The position numbers were made by a program, and so were the translations under genes. The notes under the pieces are model-generated. The model saw only the letters and a list, made by a program, of their open reading frames with translations, ran no database searches and was not told where the DNA came from. 64,000 bases of DNA from Panicum virgatum. Lineage: Eukaryota > Streptophyta > Magnoliopsida > Poales > Poaceae. How positions within the stretch are numbered: the stretch's first letter is position 1; every line of letters begins with the position of its first letter. Shown one piece after another: positions 53,715 through 64,000 of the stretch. The stretch is taken from assembly GCF_016808335.1 (NCBI RefSeq), contig NC_053147.1:23670913-23734912 (forward strand). The letters run 5' to 3'.

Positions 53715-56700
53715 TCATAGGCTTTCCCCTAAACTCATGCCGGCTAAGTGTTCTCTGAATACATTGGGTGGTAGGTCTTTTGTAAGTGGATTGGCTAACA
53801 TCTTTTTCATTCTGACATGTTCTAGACAAATTGTTTGATCCTAGACTTACTCATTAACAACATAAAACTTAATATCGATGTGTTTGGCAGCACCACTCGA
53901 CTTATTGTTATGAGCATAAAAAACTGCTGGCTCATTGTCGTAGTATAATTTCAGTGGTCTTTCTATGTTGTCGACCACTTTCAATCCGGGTACAAATTTT
54001 TTTAGCCATGTGACCTGCCCGGACGCCTCATAACATGCCACGAATTTAGCATACATCATGGAGAAAGTTGTAACTGACTGTTTGGAGCTTTTCCACGATA
54101 TTACTCCTTTTGCAAGAGTGAAAATATATCCAGACGTGGATTTTCTATCATCTGCATCTCCTACAAAATCTGAATCTGAATACCCTTCTATTTCTAATGT
54201 GTCTGATTTTCTATATGTTAGCATGAGACCAGTTGTGTCCCTCACATTGTGTAAAGCTTTCTTTACCATTTTTCAGTGCTCTATGCCTGGATTACTCTGG
54301 TATCTTCCAAGTACCCCGATAACAAAACTTAAGTCGGGGCGTATGCACACTTGTGCATACTGTAAACTTCCGACAACTAAAGCATAAGGCACTGCCTTCA
54401 TTTGGTCGAGCTCATACTTGTTCTTGGGACACTAATATTTCCCGAAACTATCGCCCTTGACTATTGGAGCAGGTGTGGGCTTGCTCGCATGCATACCGTA
54501 TTTCTTTAATACCCTTTCTAAGTATGCCTTCTGCGACAATCCTTAAACCCATTTTCTTCTATCTCGGTGAATCTCAGTTCCTAAAACGAATAAAGTTTCA
54601 CCAAGATCCTTCATGTCAAAATTCGAGGACAAGAACTTCTTCGTCTCTAGTGGCAGATTAACATCACTGCTAGCTAGCAGAATGTCATCCATGTACAGGA
54701 CATGGAAAATAAACTTTCCATTCTTAAACTTCCCATAAATGCAATTGTCCTCTTCATTTTCTTTAAATCCAAACTTTCTAATTGTTTCATCAAGTTTCAA
54801 ATACCACTACCTCGAGGTTTGCTTTAAGTCATAAACCAATTTCTTCAGGCTGCACCCTAAATTTTATTTGCCTTCCACGACAAAACCTTTCGGCTATGCC
54901 ATGTAGACGTCTTCGTATAGATCCCCATTTAGGAATGATGTCTTCACATCCATCTGATGCAATTCTAGATTATAATGTCCCACTAAGGCCATTATTATTA
55001 TGAAAGAGTCTTTACATGAAATCAGAGAAAAGGTCTCATTGTAATCTATTTCTTCTCTTTGCGTGAAGCCTTTTTCCATGAGTCGCACTTTATATCTTTC
55101 TATGTTCCCTTTGAAGTCACATTTTATTTTGTAGACCCACTTGCAGCCTACTATTTTGTCTCTTTTGGGAATTTCTTCTAAGTCCCAAACCTTATCGGTA
55201 CCCATTGATCTCATTTTATCTTCCATGGTTGCAAACCATTTGGATGAATTGACGCTTTTCATGGCTTCTTCAAAAGAGGTGGGATCAGCCTCAATTTGTA
55301 ATTTTTCTCTATTATAGACTTCGTAGTCATCAGAAATAGCTGGCTTTCTAATTCTTTGTGACCTTCTCGGGGCCACTACGATTGGTATTTCTTGCACAGG
55401 AGGCTGCTGCTGCTCCCCCTCATCCATGGCAATAGGTTCTATTTGATCATGAGGAACAGGGTCCTCATTTTCATTTGCTGCCACGTCAGGAGAACTGACA
55501 ACAGGTGTTGGCACTGCAGTTTCCTACTCTATTGGTACCGCAACTACAGACAACGAGAAATAAGGTTCTTGAGTCATCAGAGTGGGAACGAATACCCGCT
55601 TCTCTTCAATGTCAATTTTTCTATCTACCATGCTCCCCTTGATCATCTGATCTTCTAAGAAAGCAGCGTGTCTTGTTTCTACAAACTTCATGTGTCTGTC
55701 AGGGTAGTAGAAACAATATCCTTTCAATTTTTCTGGATAGCCAATAAAATGGCAACTGACTGTTTTGGGATCTAGCTTCCCAATGTTTGGATTAAACACT
55801 TTGGCCTCAGCTGTACAGCCCCATACACGAAAATAATTAAGTGAGGGTTCTCTTCCTATCCATAATTCATACGGTGTTTTCGGCACCGACTTACTGGGCA
55901 CACGATTAAGAATGTGAATGGCAGTTTTTAATGCTTCCATCCATAAATTAATCGGTAGCGTGGAGTAACTCATCATACTTCTTACCATATCCATCAGGGT
56001 ACGGTTCCTTCTTTCAGCCACTCCATTCTGCTGAGGCTCACCTGGTATAGAATACTGGGCAACTATGCCATTTTCCTGTAAGGACCTCGCAAAAGGTCCA
56101 GGAACTTGGTCATACGGGGTGTGTCGACCGTAGTACTCCCCCCACGGTCGGATCTGACTATCTTAGTCGTTAAATCATATTGATTTTCTACTTCTACTTT
56201 AAATATCCTGAATTTATCCAACACTTCTGATCGCTCTTTGATTGGATAAATGTAGCCATAACGTGAGTAATCGTCCGTAAATGCTATGAAAGAATCATAA
56301 CCATCCACAGTAATGACAGGGAATGGTCCACATATATTAATGTGAATTATTTCTAGAATTCCCGCACTTCGTTTAGCACCTTTCTTTATGTTCTCAACAT
56401 ATTTTTCTTTAATGCAATCGATACATTGTTCTAAATCTAAAAATTATAATGGTGGAAGAATTGATGTTTTCACTAAGCGCTCTATTCTCCTCCTTGAAAT
56501 ATGGCCTAAACGACAGTGCCATAGTTTCGACGAGATTGCATCAATTCGTTTTCGTTTCTTAGTAACATTCTCATATGAGGAGACATTCTTATTCTCAGAA
56601 CATACAACATTCACATTCTCAGATAATGAAAACAAGTATAACTTGTCTTGTCGGAAGGCAAGACCAACACATTCTTTATTAACTTGTATCTCACACTTGG

Positions 56701-57796
56701 CATCACCAAAATGACAATCAATAGAGTCATCATCTAATCTTGATACACTTATTAAGTTTCGTTGCAAAGAAGGTACATAGAGAACATCTCTAAGACAAAG
56801 TACAAAGCCATTATGTAATTCTAAATGAAATTCTGGAATGGCTCCGACTTGAGCTTCTACATGAACAATTGCACCAGAATCAATCCACTAAGTGGATTTA
56901 TCATAACTTGAATACAAGGATTCATCTACAAAAGTAATGGTGTCCTCACCTTTTCTTAATAATTCCTTCAGAAACTTGGGACAGTCCCTCTTGTAGTGCC
57001 CTCTTCCTTTGCACTCAAGGCACTGGACTTTCTCAACTGGGAAATTTTCCCAATTTCTCTGGATGTTTTCGCTGAGATGGTTTGGAAGGGCCACGCTCCT
57101 TCTGATTCTTGCTTGGTGAGAAAGGTCTCTTGTTATTCTGGTAGTTTTTTTTCTTGTGCTGGACTTGAAAAACAAGCTCACCACCATTGGTGGTTGTAAG
57201 TCGATTTTCTTCTTGGACGCACATGGCAATCAGCTTCTCAATACTCCAATTTTCTGGAAAGGTGTTATAATTGACATGAAAAGTCTCAAACTCCTTTGGT
57301 AGGGACTTGAAGACCAGCTGAACAATGAATGGTTCTGGCAAAGGCCTATCCATTTTGAGCTTGTTTGCCATGTGGCCCATTTCTAAGATGTGTTCTCTGA
57401 TGCCACCGCTAGTTTCTTAGTGACAAGATGTTCAGCAAGACTGGCAGCATAAGCCTTGGAAGAACCAGTAAACTGACTCTTCACTTTTTCTAAATATTCT
57501 GCATCGGTGGGACAATCTGGGATTGCCATTCTGATGGCATCTGCAATGGAACCTTTGATGATCATGAGGCACTTGCGTTTTGAAGAATTCCACTGTGCCC
57601 TTGCAATGTCAAATCTGGTCCAAGCCCAAGCATCGACCTCTTCGTCCGATGCCCTCACGGGCTGAGCTGGTTCTTTTGGTGCTGGCGTTGTGACGGCCAA
57701 ATCTATATTGGCCATCGCCAGAGCAATCTCAAGTTTCTAGTACCATTTCCAATAGTTGTTTCCATCCAGTTCAGGAATGGCATTCACATAAGTCAT
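53715..57796 (-). pseudogene. Ty1-copia polyprotein (gag-protease-integrase-RT-RNase H), degenerate
   Basis: Minus strand from ATG 57796 (MTYVNAIPELDGNNYWKWY, then TAG). The gag domain runs to a frameshift near 57410 and resumes REHILEMGHMANKLK. The zinc knuckle is CLECKGRGHYKRDC, and the protease Asp is in WIDSGA, followed by a deletion of some 35 residues. The pre-integrase part has KLWHCRLGHISRRRIERL. The integrase core shows AFTDDYSRYGYIYP and SDRGG, then [19 protein letters not shown]. Reverse transcriptase has GCKWVYKIKCDFKGN, DVKTSFLNGDLYEDVYM and catalytic YMDDILLAS. RNase H has YSDSDFVGDADDRKSTSGY and KHIDIKFY. The end is LAGMSLGESL at 53715. More than ten stops or shifts make it non-functional. 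Confidence 0.9.
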
Positions 57797-58149
57797 GGCA
57801 TTAGAGTCTGAAATTTGAATTTTAAATTGTGAGGACAATAATAATTGCATGTGTCAATTTAACGTTGGTCAAAATTTAAAACATTTGATAATCTGTACAA
57901 TAAATCTAAATCACCGTTGGGCGGAAAAAGAAATAATACATAAAATATTATAGACAAGATTATAATATTACAATATCAACTTTGGTCAGAAATTACAATA
58001 CCATAATGTTCAAAAAATTCTGAAAAATAAATTCTATATGCCTCTATGTTAATTATGGTTCAAATTAACATAGAGACAAGTATAATTCTTTGCAGCGGAA
58101 ACATGTAAATTTCTAAATATTCAGAAGCATAATTCTGTAATTTTCTACA
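57797..58149. other. AT-rich leader of the copia element
   Basis: No gene. Sequence upstream of copia gag that continues at 59691 after the nested MULE. The primer binding site was not recognised. Confidence 0.4.
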
Positions 58150-58159
58150 CTTAAATAAT

Positions 58160-59680
58160 GGAAAAAGTCTACATAACCCCCTCAGGTTTGATGTCTGGAC
58201 ACTTAACCCTTGAACTCAAAAACCGGGTATTTTACCCCCCAAACTTTGCAAAACCGGACAAATCACCCCCTGGGGTGGTTTTGTGGGCGGTTTTGCTGAC
58301 GTGGCGCTTCTAGGGCCCACTTGTCAGTGTCACGTGTGCGTTTACTCTCTCCACTCTCTCTCCTCTCTCACACCCTGCCCCAACTCCTGCGGTCCTGCCC
58401 ACCGCCGCCCGCCCACTCGCTCGCCGTCGGCGCCACTTGCCTGGGCGCCCGCTCCCCGGCGCCACCTGCGCGCCCACTGCCCGCATGCGCTCGCCCGGCC
58501 GCGGTGGCGGCGGAGCGGCTCGCCCTACTCCCCTGCGCCCGGCCACGGCGGCGGCGGAGCGGCTCCCGCGAGCGCTCGCCCGCGCGCGCCCGGTGGCGGC
58601 GGCGGAGCGGCTCCCGCGAGCGCTCGCCCGCGCGCGCCCGGTGGCGGCGGCAGCGGCTGCAGAGCGGCTCCTACGCGCGCTTGCCCAGCCGCAGCGGTGG
58701 CGGAGTGGCTCCTGCACGCCCGGCCGGGGCGGAGCGGCTCGCCCTGCTCCCGTGTGACTGGCATGGCGGTGGAGGGGGCCGCACGGGCTAGCAGCGCAGA
58801 GGAGGAGGGCATGGCGGCGTGGTGGAGGTCGTTGCCGCCATTGCCGGCGGCGCGGAGGAGGAGGCCACGATGGCTCGCGCACGGGGTCCTCGGCTCCCCG
58901 CCGCCGTGGAGCTCTCACGTGGCCGGCGGCGCGGAGGAGGTCGCCATGGAGCTAGTCCACGATGGCGGCGCCACGGAGTTCATCCACCAGGCCACCTTCA
59001 ACGACTCGGCCGGCCTCTCGACCACCCACGCCGAGGAGGCGCTCCGCATGGCCAAGTACGCCACCGACGGCGAGCTCGCCACCCCTGGCTCCACCTTCCT
59101 CCCCACCCTCGCCGCCGCCTGCTCCCTGCTCGTCGAGCACTCCCACCGCGTCCCACTCTCCCTGGTCGAGGCCGCCTTCTGCTCCGCGCCCACCCTCACC
59201 GACCTCGTCTCCCGCATCGCCACCCGCCTGGTCCTCCCTCCCCTCCCGTGCTTCGACTACGCCGCCGCACTCGATCGCGCCGTGCGCCACTCACCCTCGC
59301 TCACCACCGCCTCGCCCAGGCCCGCTTCCTCCTCCGCTACGCCTCCAAGTGGAGCTAGCGTAGAGCCGCACGGCGCCTCCGCGGGAGTGCCACTGCCGGA
59401 TGCGCTCGGGGGAGCGGGAGCGCCGCCAACGGGTGCGCGCGGGGGATCTGCCGCCTGGGAGAGAGCAGAGAGTGGGAGAGACATGACAGGTGGGACCATG
59501 CCATGTGTTCTATGATGTGGCGTCGACATGTGCGCCACGGTGGCAAAACCGCCCACAAAACCACCCCAGGGGGTGATTTGTCCGGTTTTGCAAAGTTTGG
59601 GGGGTAAAATACCCGGTTTTTTAGTTCAGGGGGTTAAGTGTTCCAGACATCAACTTGAGGGGGTTATATAGACTTTTTCC
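58160..59680. mobile_element. Pack-MULE-like element (Mutator superfamily)
   Basis: A 1521-bp element with long terminal inverted repeats of about 150 bp (GGAAAAAGTCTACATAACCC at the left, its near-complement ending GACTTTTTCC at the right). It is flanked by an exact 10-bp duplication CTTAAATAAT at 58150-58159 and 59681-59690. No transposase. The very GC-rich interior holds an open frame. Arrangement, duplication length and GC-rich cargo are those of grass Pack-MULEs. Confidence 0.9.
58283..59515 (+). CDS. Open frame in the Pack-MULE, probable captured host sequence (410 aa)
   Basis: A single open frame of 410 codons spans almost the whole space between the inverted repeats. Codons of about 1-190 are low-complexity Arg/Ala/Pro/Gly with a duplicated 16-residue unit (AERLPRALARARPVAA in another frame, 48-bp period at 58557-58652) and are probably not true protein. 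Residues of about 215-335 (from 58940) look like a real domain: LVHDGGATEFIHQATFNDSA, EEALRMAKYATDGELATPGS, LPTLAAACSLLVEHSHRVP, LVEAAFCSAPTLTDLVSRIA. It resembles a mostly helical host protein exon, but I do not recognise the parent gene. Expression is unknown; reading as one fused ORF is uncertain. Confidence 0.45.
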   Translation: MGGFADVALLGPTCQCHVCVYSLHSLSSLTPCPNSCGPAHRRPPTRSPSAPLAWAPAPRRHLRAHCPHALARPRWRRSGSPYSPAPGHGGGGAAPASARPRAPGGGGGAAPASARPRAPGGGGSGCRAAPTRACPAAAVAEWLLHARPGRSGSPCSRVTGMAVEGAARASSAEEEGMAAWWRSLPPLPAARRRRPRWLAHGVLGSPPPWSSHVAGGAEEVAMELVHDGGATEFIHQATFNDSAGLSTTHAEEALRMAKYATDGELATPGSTFLPTLAAACSLLVEHSHRVPLSLVEAAFCSAPTLTDLVSRIATRLVLPPLPCFDYAAALDRAVRHSPSLTTASPRPASSSATPPSGASVEPHGASAGVPLPDALGGAGAPPTGARGGSAAWERAESGRDMTGGTMPCVL

Positions 59681-59690
59681 CTTAAATAAT

Positions 59691-60221
59691 ACACGTTGGT
59701 GCATTTTTTCACAGAGTTTAAATTTTAATCAAATTCATCAAAATTCATATTCAAAAGTGCTTCTGAAAATAAAAAAGAAAAAAATTATAAAATCTTCTTT
59801 CGGCCCTAAATGGAAAAACGGCCCAAGGCCCACGCCCGCACGAGTGCTCCCCTACGCCCATGCCTCCCCTACGCCCATGCCGCAACCTGGACCTGGGCTG
59901 AGATTCTGGTCGGCGCCGTGGTCCCGCCTAGGCCGAATCCGGCCCATTAGCCGCCGAGCCGATCCTACCCGTCAGATCAGATCTGACGGCCCTCCGTCCA
60001 TTTCGGCGGAACAAAACCGCCGGGGCGCCGGCCCCAAACCCTCACTGGCCATTCTCTCCTCCAACTTCTTTCTCGCATCCACATCTGACGGAGCGACGGC
60101 GGCCATGGCCGGCTGAAGGAAGAGCGGCGGCATCGCCGTCGGACCCCTCACCGGCGCGCGCGCTCACCCGAGTTGAAGCGCACCGCCGTCGAGCGGCCTG
60201 ACGGCGGTGCCTGGGCCCGCA
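59691..60221. other. Region between Pack-MULE and right duplication
   Basis: The first 120 bp continue the interrupted copia leader. 59810-60220 is GC-rich, with frames on both strands lacking recognisable domains. No gene called. Confidence 0.4.
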
Positions 60222-60264
60222 TGGCCCAGGGATGCCCCTATTTGTGGCCATTATTAATAGGAAG

Positions 60265-60650
60265 CAATGTACAAAATAGCCCGCTATAGTCCGCTATTAG
60301 CTTTTTACGAGATCTACCGCTACGCTATACAATATTTGTCTGCTATGTCTGCTAAAGAGGTTTTTACATAATTTAGTGGTAATTAATGTCTATGTCCGCT
60401 AAAGATGTAGAAAAAAAATAAAGAATCAACATAACTAGGGTGGACCATGGACAAAGCAACACGAGCATAGTTGCGCAGTCAAGAGACGTGTTTAGTCTAT
60501 TTTAGAGTGTTAGACCAATGACGCTTCTTATTTTATATATAATTATTGACTATTTTATCATTCCACTAAATGATTTAGCTTCCGCTATAGCTCTTTTATC
60601 TTTTTGGAAGAGTTTCCGCTAAATATCATAGGCCACTATTTTTTATATTG
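60265..60650. mobile_element. hAT-type MITE inserted after the duplication
   Basis: A 386-bp insertion with ends CAATGTACAAAATAG and CTATTTTTTATATTG (inverted repeats with few mismatches). It is flanked by ATAGGAAG (60257-60264) and GTAGGAAG (60651-60658), an 8-bp duplication with one change. The left duplication copy has a single GTAGGAAG at 46254-46261, i.e. the empty site. The interior is AT-rich with repeated CCGCTA words and is non-coding. Confidence 0.93.
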
Positions 60651-61119
60651 GTAGGAAGGTTGCATTAAAGCATGCAGTCCAAATATGGCCCGTTGGCCGT
60701 TGGACCATGAACCTCAAATTGATCAGACTTGTAGCGGTTGATTTAGACAAATGAAATCAACTTGTCCAGTGTCATTTGGAAGTATTTACGCAATCAATAA
60801 GGCATGTACGTACTAGAAAACATTAAAAGTGTCATCCCAGCATTCCAAGATGGCATCAATTTCAGAAGCATTATTTTCATTTACAATACTATATATCTGA
60901 AGGCCAGGCACAGCCACAGGACCCTGTATGTCGTTGCTCTGGTGAACCGGATGCTCTGCAAGTGGATACTTAGGCCTTAGGGTTCAAGATTTCTTTTGTA
61001 CTACAAATAATTAACCTTGTGAGTTGCCAACCTTAGCTTATCATCATAACCACATGCATATGCATATAGCTCTTAGGTCTACATTTGAATTTGTCAAAGT
61101 CGCTACGAAAACCTCGAGG

Positions 61120-61554
61120 TCATCTCTGCAATGTCAACCACTGCAGGAGGAATAGAATTGTTCGGGTGATCAGCGGATGCCTGTGTTGATCTTCAAAAAT
61201 GCCGCTAAGAGTTAATGCAGGTCGTCGTTTACTAGCTTTACTGTTAGCATTATACTTACCCCTGATCAGAAAGAGTAAACCTTGGGTTTAACTACTGTGG
61301 GCGTTATCTCTGATCGTCGTGCCACCAGTTGTTCACGTTTCACGGTGCCGGAGAGTATATGGTCAAATGTATGATAGTATGAGCAATGCAAAGTCATGAG
61401 CATTGATATATGAGTCGCTTACCTGTCGACAGGTTCTGATCCCTTGCGTGTGCTGATCGAATTCGCAGATATTTCTTCCAAAACAAGTTGTCTCTTGTAG
61501 AAGTCAAGAAAAAGAATCATGTTTGACAGAGGGTGATCCACTAATCCTTCAAAA
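61120..61554 (-). pseudogene. Exon-like remnants of an unidentified gene (right copy)
   Basis: Counterpart of 46720-47153, with the exon near 61430-61554 and the patch near 61262-61350. Substitutions relative to the left copy include changes in flanking introns, while the SEITPTVVKPK patch is unchanged. One indel upstream of the first exon. Family not recognised. Confidence 0.35.
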
Positions 61555-62326
61555 TTAAAGGAAGATACTTTGCTCTCATATCGGTTGAAGTTGGAACTTT
61601 CGTTACAAATCGATTGGAAGTTACTACTATCCTTGTCAGTCCGGTATCGTACTTGTCCAAGGACACATCAAGGAGAGAGACGACATTTTAAGTAAATTCC
61701 AAGCAATAGGTTATGGACCTTGACCCAGCTCTCAACTATTACACAAACCAATTCAGACAATAAAACCTTTCACATATTTAGTGCTACTACCTCCGTCCCA
61801 AAATATAACAACCTTTTGATTTTTCAAAGTCAACATTTTCATCTTTGACTGTAGATGGTAAAAAAAACTTATAAAGAATACAGTAACAAAGGGCCTTTTA
61901 GACTAGAAGTAGAAAAAAACAGTGATAAATAACTTCACCATTGAGAAGAAGAATACAAATAAATTTCATACTAGTTAGAACGGAGCAAACAGTTAGGTTT
62001 AGTTTCAAAGGGTGTTTAAGGCACCAATACTCATATCAAATGCTAAACCTCTGTGCCATTGATATCTATGGGAGATGGGCTTTTCAGAAAGGTAGAACTT
62101 AGCAGAGCATCTAGGTAGGCACTAGAGCATAATTAACAAGTAGTACTAGTGTGAAGACAAGTTGTAAATTACAACCACGCACACTTTGCTACCTGCATGT
62201 GGTTAATCGCCAAGTCAACCAGCGGCCTTTAAATTAAGCCTCCGCTTGGTCTCCATGGGACCGCCACTACCGCTAATGTGCATGCTGTTAAGATAAAGAA
62301 TCACTGCATGCAATGGCCTCGAGATC

Positions 62327-62334
62327 TATAAATA
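62327..62334 (+). promoter_or_regulatory. TATA box of glycine-rich protein gene 2
   Basis: TATAAATA at the same distance (66 bp) from the start codon as in copy 1. The nearest difference between the copies is one G/T change 6 bp downstream. Confidence 0.8.
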
Positions 62335-62399
62335 CCCATTCAGCCTTCACTGGGAACTCATCGATCACAACCCCTACTCACTAGTAGTAGCACCTCACA

Positions 62400-62981
62400 A
62401 TGGCAGGCACCAAGCTAATAGCACTGGGTTTCGTTGTCCTCATGAGCATGGGGTTAGCCAATGCCGTGAGGGTGGCGAGATACTCCAGTGCTGATGGAAC
62501 AGGCACAGGAGGGGGAGAGGGTGGTGGATACGTGAATGGTGCGGGATCAGGGTCCGGGTCCGGCACCGGCGAAGGTGCGAGCAGTTCAAGTGGTGTCCAT
62601 GCAGCTGCTGGAGGGGGTGGTGGAGGTGGTGGAACTAGCCAATACGGCGGGTCTGGTTATGGTGGAGGGTCCGGGTCGGGTTCAGGGTCCGGTTCATATA
62701 GTCAAGGACCCTATTCTGCTTATGGTGGAGAATCTGCCAATGCTGGTGGTTCTGGTGGTGGTGGAGGAGGAGGACAAGCTGGAGGTTCTTGGGGATCTAG
62801 TGCGCAAGGGTCTGGTAGTGGCATTGGATCTGGCTCTAGCTACTCCAACAGGTATTGGTATGGCCCTAGTTATGCAGGTGCAAATGCTAATGGCAATGGT
62901 GGTGGCACCGGGAGCAGTCAAAATGGTGGGGGAGGTGGTGGCCAAGGTTCTGGATCTGGGTTCGGCAATGCCAACCCCTGA
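62400..62981 (+). CDS. Secreted glycine-rich protein, copy 2 (193 aa)
   Basis: Near-identical duplicate of the gene at 48022: same length, signal peptide and glycine/serine/tyrosine repeats. Only three nucleotide differences were found in 582 bp, one changing Thr to Ile in the GSGIGSGSS run. Promoter, short leader and AATAAA signal (63093-63098) are conserved, so both copies could be expressed and add dosage of the same cell-wall protein. Nothing in the sequence suggests functional divergence. Confidence 0.92.
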   Translation: MAGTKLIALGFVVLMSMGLANAVRVARYSSADGTGTGGGEGGGYVNGAGSGSGSGTGEGASSSSGVHAAAGGGGGGGGTSQYGGSGYGGGSGSGSGSGSYSQGPYSAYGGESANAGGSGGGGGGGQAGGSWGSSAQGSGSGIGSGSSYSNRYWYGPSYAGANANGNGGGTGSSQNGGGGGGQGSGSGFGNANP

Positions 62982-63373
62982 TTACTACATCAACTCCATC
63001 TGAAGTTGGAGCCCATCATCCTTTCTTGTTTGAAGTCGTGGGATTGCTTTGGTTTCTTTGTACTTGTGCTATGCTTTTGTCAGAATCAAACTAATAAAGG
63101 GCCCAACGTATCTAGTAAATGCAGCCTACTTTAAGGTTGCAGCTTATGAGATGTTGTAAATTTAAACTTGTCAGTTTAATGATAAAAATAATACTTCTGT
63201 CATTATCACTGTATCTGGATAATAAATTTTGATGAGTGAACTGTTTTTGTCTTGAGAGTTTTTAAGTTTAGATGCCTACACCATGCTTATCACATGGTTG
63301 TGTTCTATACCTACAGTACTAAATAAAGACGTTAATTACAGGCTCCAAGCGACTCGGTTATTGTAATCTAACA

Positions 63374-63577
63374 TCAATGAAAACTATTAGAGTAGTTCTT
63401 GGCATTGTTTTTCTTACACTGAAAGCACCAACTGATTAAGGCAAGAAGTGCTGCCACAAGCCCAATAACGTTAGTGATGACGTAAAAAAATGATCTTGTT
63501 CCTAGTCCTTTCTCAATTTCATTGGTGAATGAGTGGCAATATATGATCGGCGAAGCTTCAAATGTCACTGAGAGCAC
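63374..63577 (-). other. Small membrane-type ORF downstream of GRP gene 2 (uncertain)
   Basis: Identical to 48996-49199: 67 codons, one hydrophobic helix, basic tail. Coding status is unproven. Confidence 0.2.
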
Positions 63578-64000
63578 AATTTCCTGCTTTATTTGTCAAA
63601 GTGGAATTCATTCCTGGAGCGAAGTAATCAATATTAGTTGCTGGTGTGATCGGAACCAAAAACATTTCGAAATAAACAGTTGCAATTCCAATGTCAACTT
63701 TTCGTATATATGAGATGAGATGAGATGAGATGTGGGCATGTGGCTCACACAGTTCATGTTATAGTAGATAACGTGGGGTTTAGCAGGGAGATGAAGGCGT
63801 GCTCCTCCTGACAGAGAGTCTGAAAAGGGGAGATTATTCCTAGCTTAACCGAATGAGTTCTGCCGTGCTGAATATATAGCCACTTGTATGCGGCTTTCTT
63901 CCCTTTCATCGAGCGCTTGTATGTTATGCCCAGAAAAGCGTCCACAACCGTTCATCTGGCTTCGACGTATAAAGAGCCAACAGTCAAGTCTGATGCAGGT

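Larger units (their letters stand above)
60222..64000. repeat. Segmental duplication, right copy
   Basis: Partner of 46220-50286 about 14 kb away in the same orientation. Contains a hAT MITE (60265-60650) absent from the left copy and lacks the Helitron. It runs off the window end, still matching the left copy without differences over the last 74 bp. Confidence 0.93.

Overview
This is nuclear DNA of a grass, probably a panicoid. The evidence is GC-steep spliced genes, Stowaway MITEs, a CACTA element with TTAGTACCGG subterminal repeats, a RIRE2/Tat-type Ty3 element with an antisense gene, Ty1-copia LTRs and a monocot glycine-rich protein family. There is no bacterial, organellar or viral content. 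About 75-80% of the window is transposable-element sequence. The convincing host genes are one small gene of a plant-specific unknown family (44.5-45.1 kb) and two copies of a secreted glycine-rich protein gene (48.0 and 62.4 kb).

Layout. 1-27.9 kb is a nest of LTR retrotransposons, mostly read on the minus strand. The host of the nest is a non-autonomous LTR element: 5' LTR 8912-27904, an internal region of only 842 bp with an initiator-Met-tRNA-type primer binding site and one non-gag/pol reading frame, and a truncated 3' LTR at 2974-8069. Its 3' LTR was hit by a forward solo LTR (3676-7218, duplication ATCCC). Its 5' LTR was hit by a 16-kb RIRE2-like element (10694-26761) with degenerate gag-pol on the minus strand and a multi-exon coiled-coil gene on the plus strand. 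A second LTR of the host family (1-2483) sits in a PIF/Harbinger transposase fragment. 27.9-44.1 kb holds MITEs, an 8.1-kb CACTA element (29960-38079, duplication GCA) carrying a broken Ulp1-like protease gene split by a solo LTR (32239-34473, duplication CTAAC), two Stowaways and an internally deleted hAT element (42200-44070, duplication CACTCAAC).

44.5-64 kb is more genic. The spliced unknown-family gene is followed by a segment of about 4 kb present twice (46220-50286 and 60222-64000). Each copy carries a glycine-rich protein gene. After duplication the right copy gained a 386-bp hAT MITE and the left copy a 662-bp Helitron; in each case the other copy is the exact empty site. Between the copies lie an LTR-like copia segment, a degenerate Ty1-copia polyprotein (53715-57796) and a 1.5-kb Pack-MULE-like element (58160-59680) with long inverted repeats and a GC-rich 410-codon frame.

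Best leads: (1) the small non-autonomous LTR family with its own reading frame; (2) a sharp drop in divergence between the duplicated segments at about 47.77 kb, suggesting gene conversion over the glycine-rich genes; (3) the Pack-MULE cargo; (4) a hairpin motif shared near the 3' end of two different LTR families; (5) the antisense gene in the RIRE2-like element with a TATA box upstream. Boundaries and duplications were read directly from the sequence; family names come from recognition without any search.
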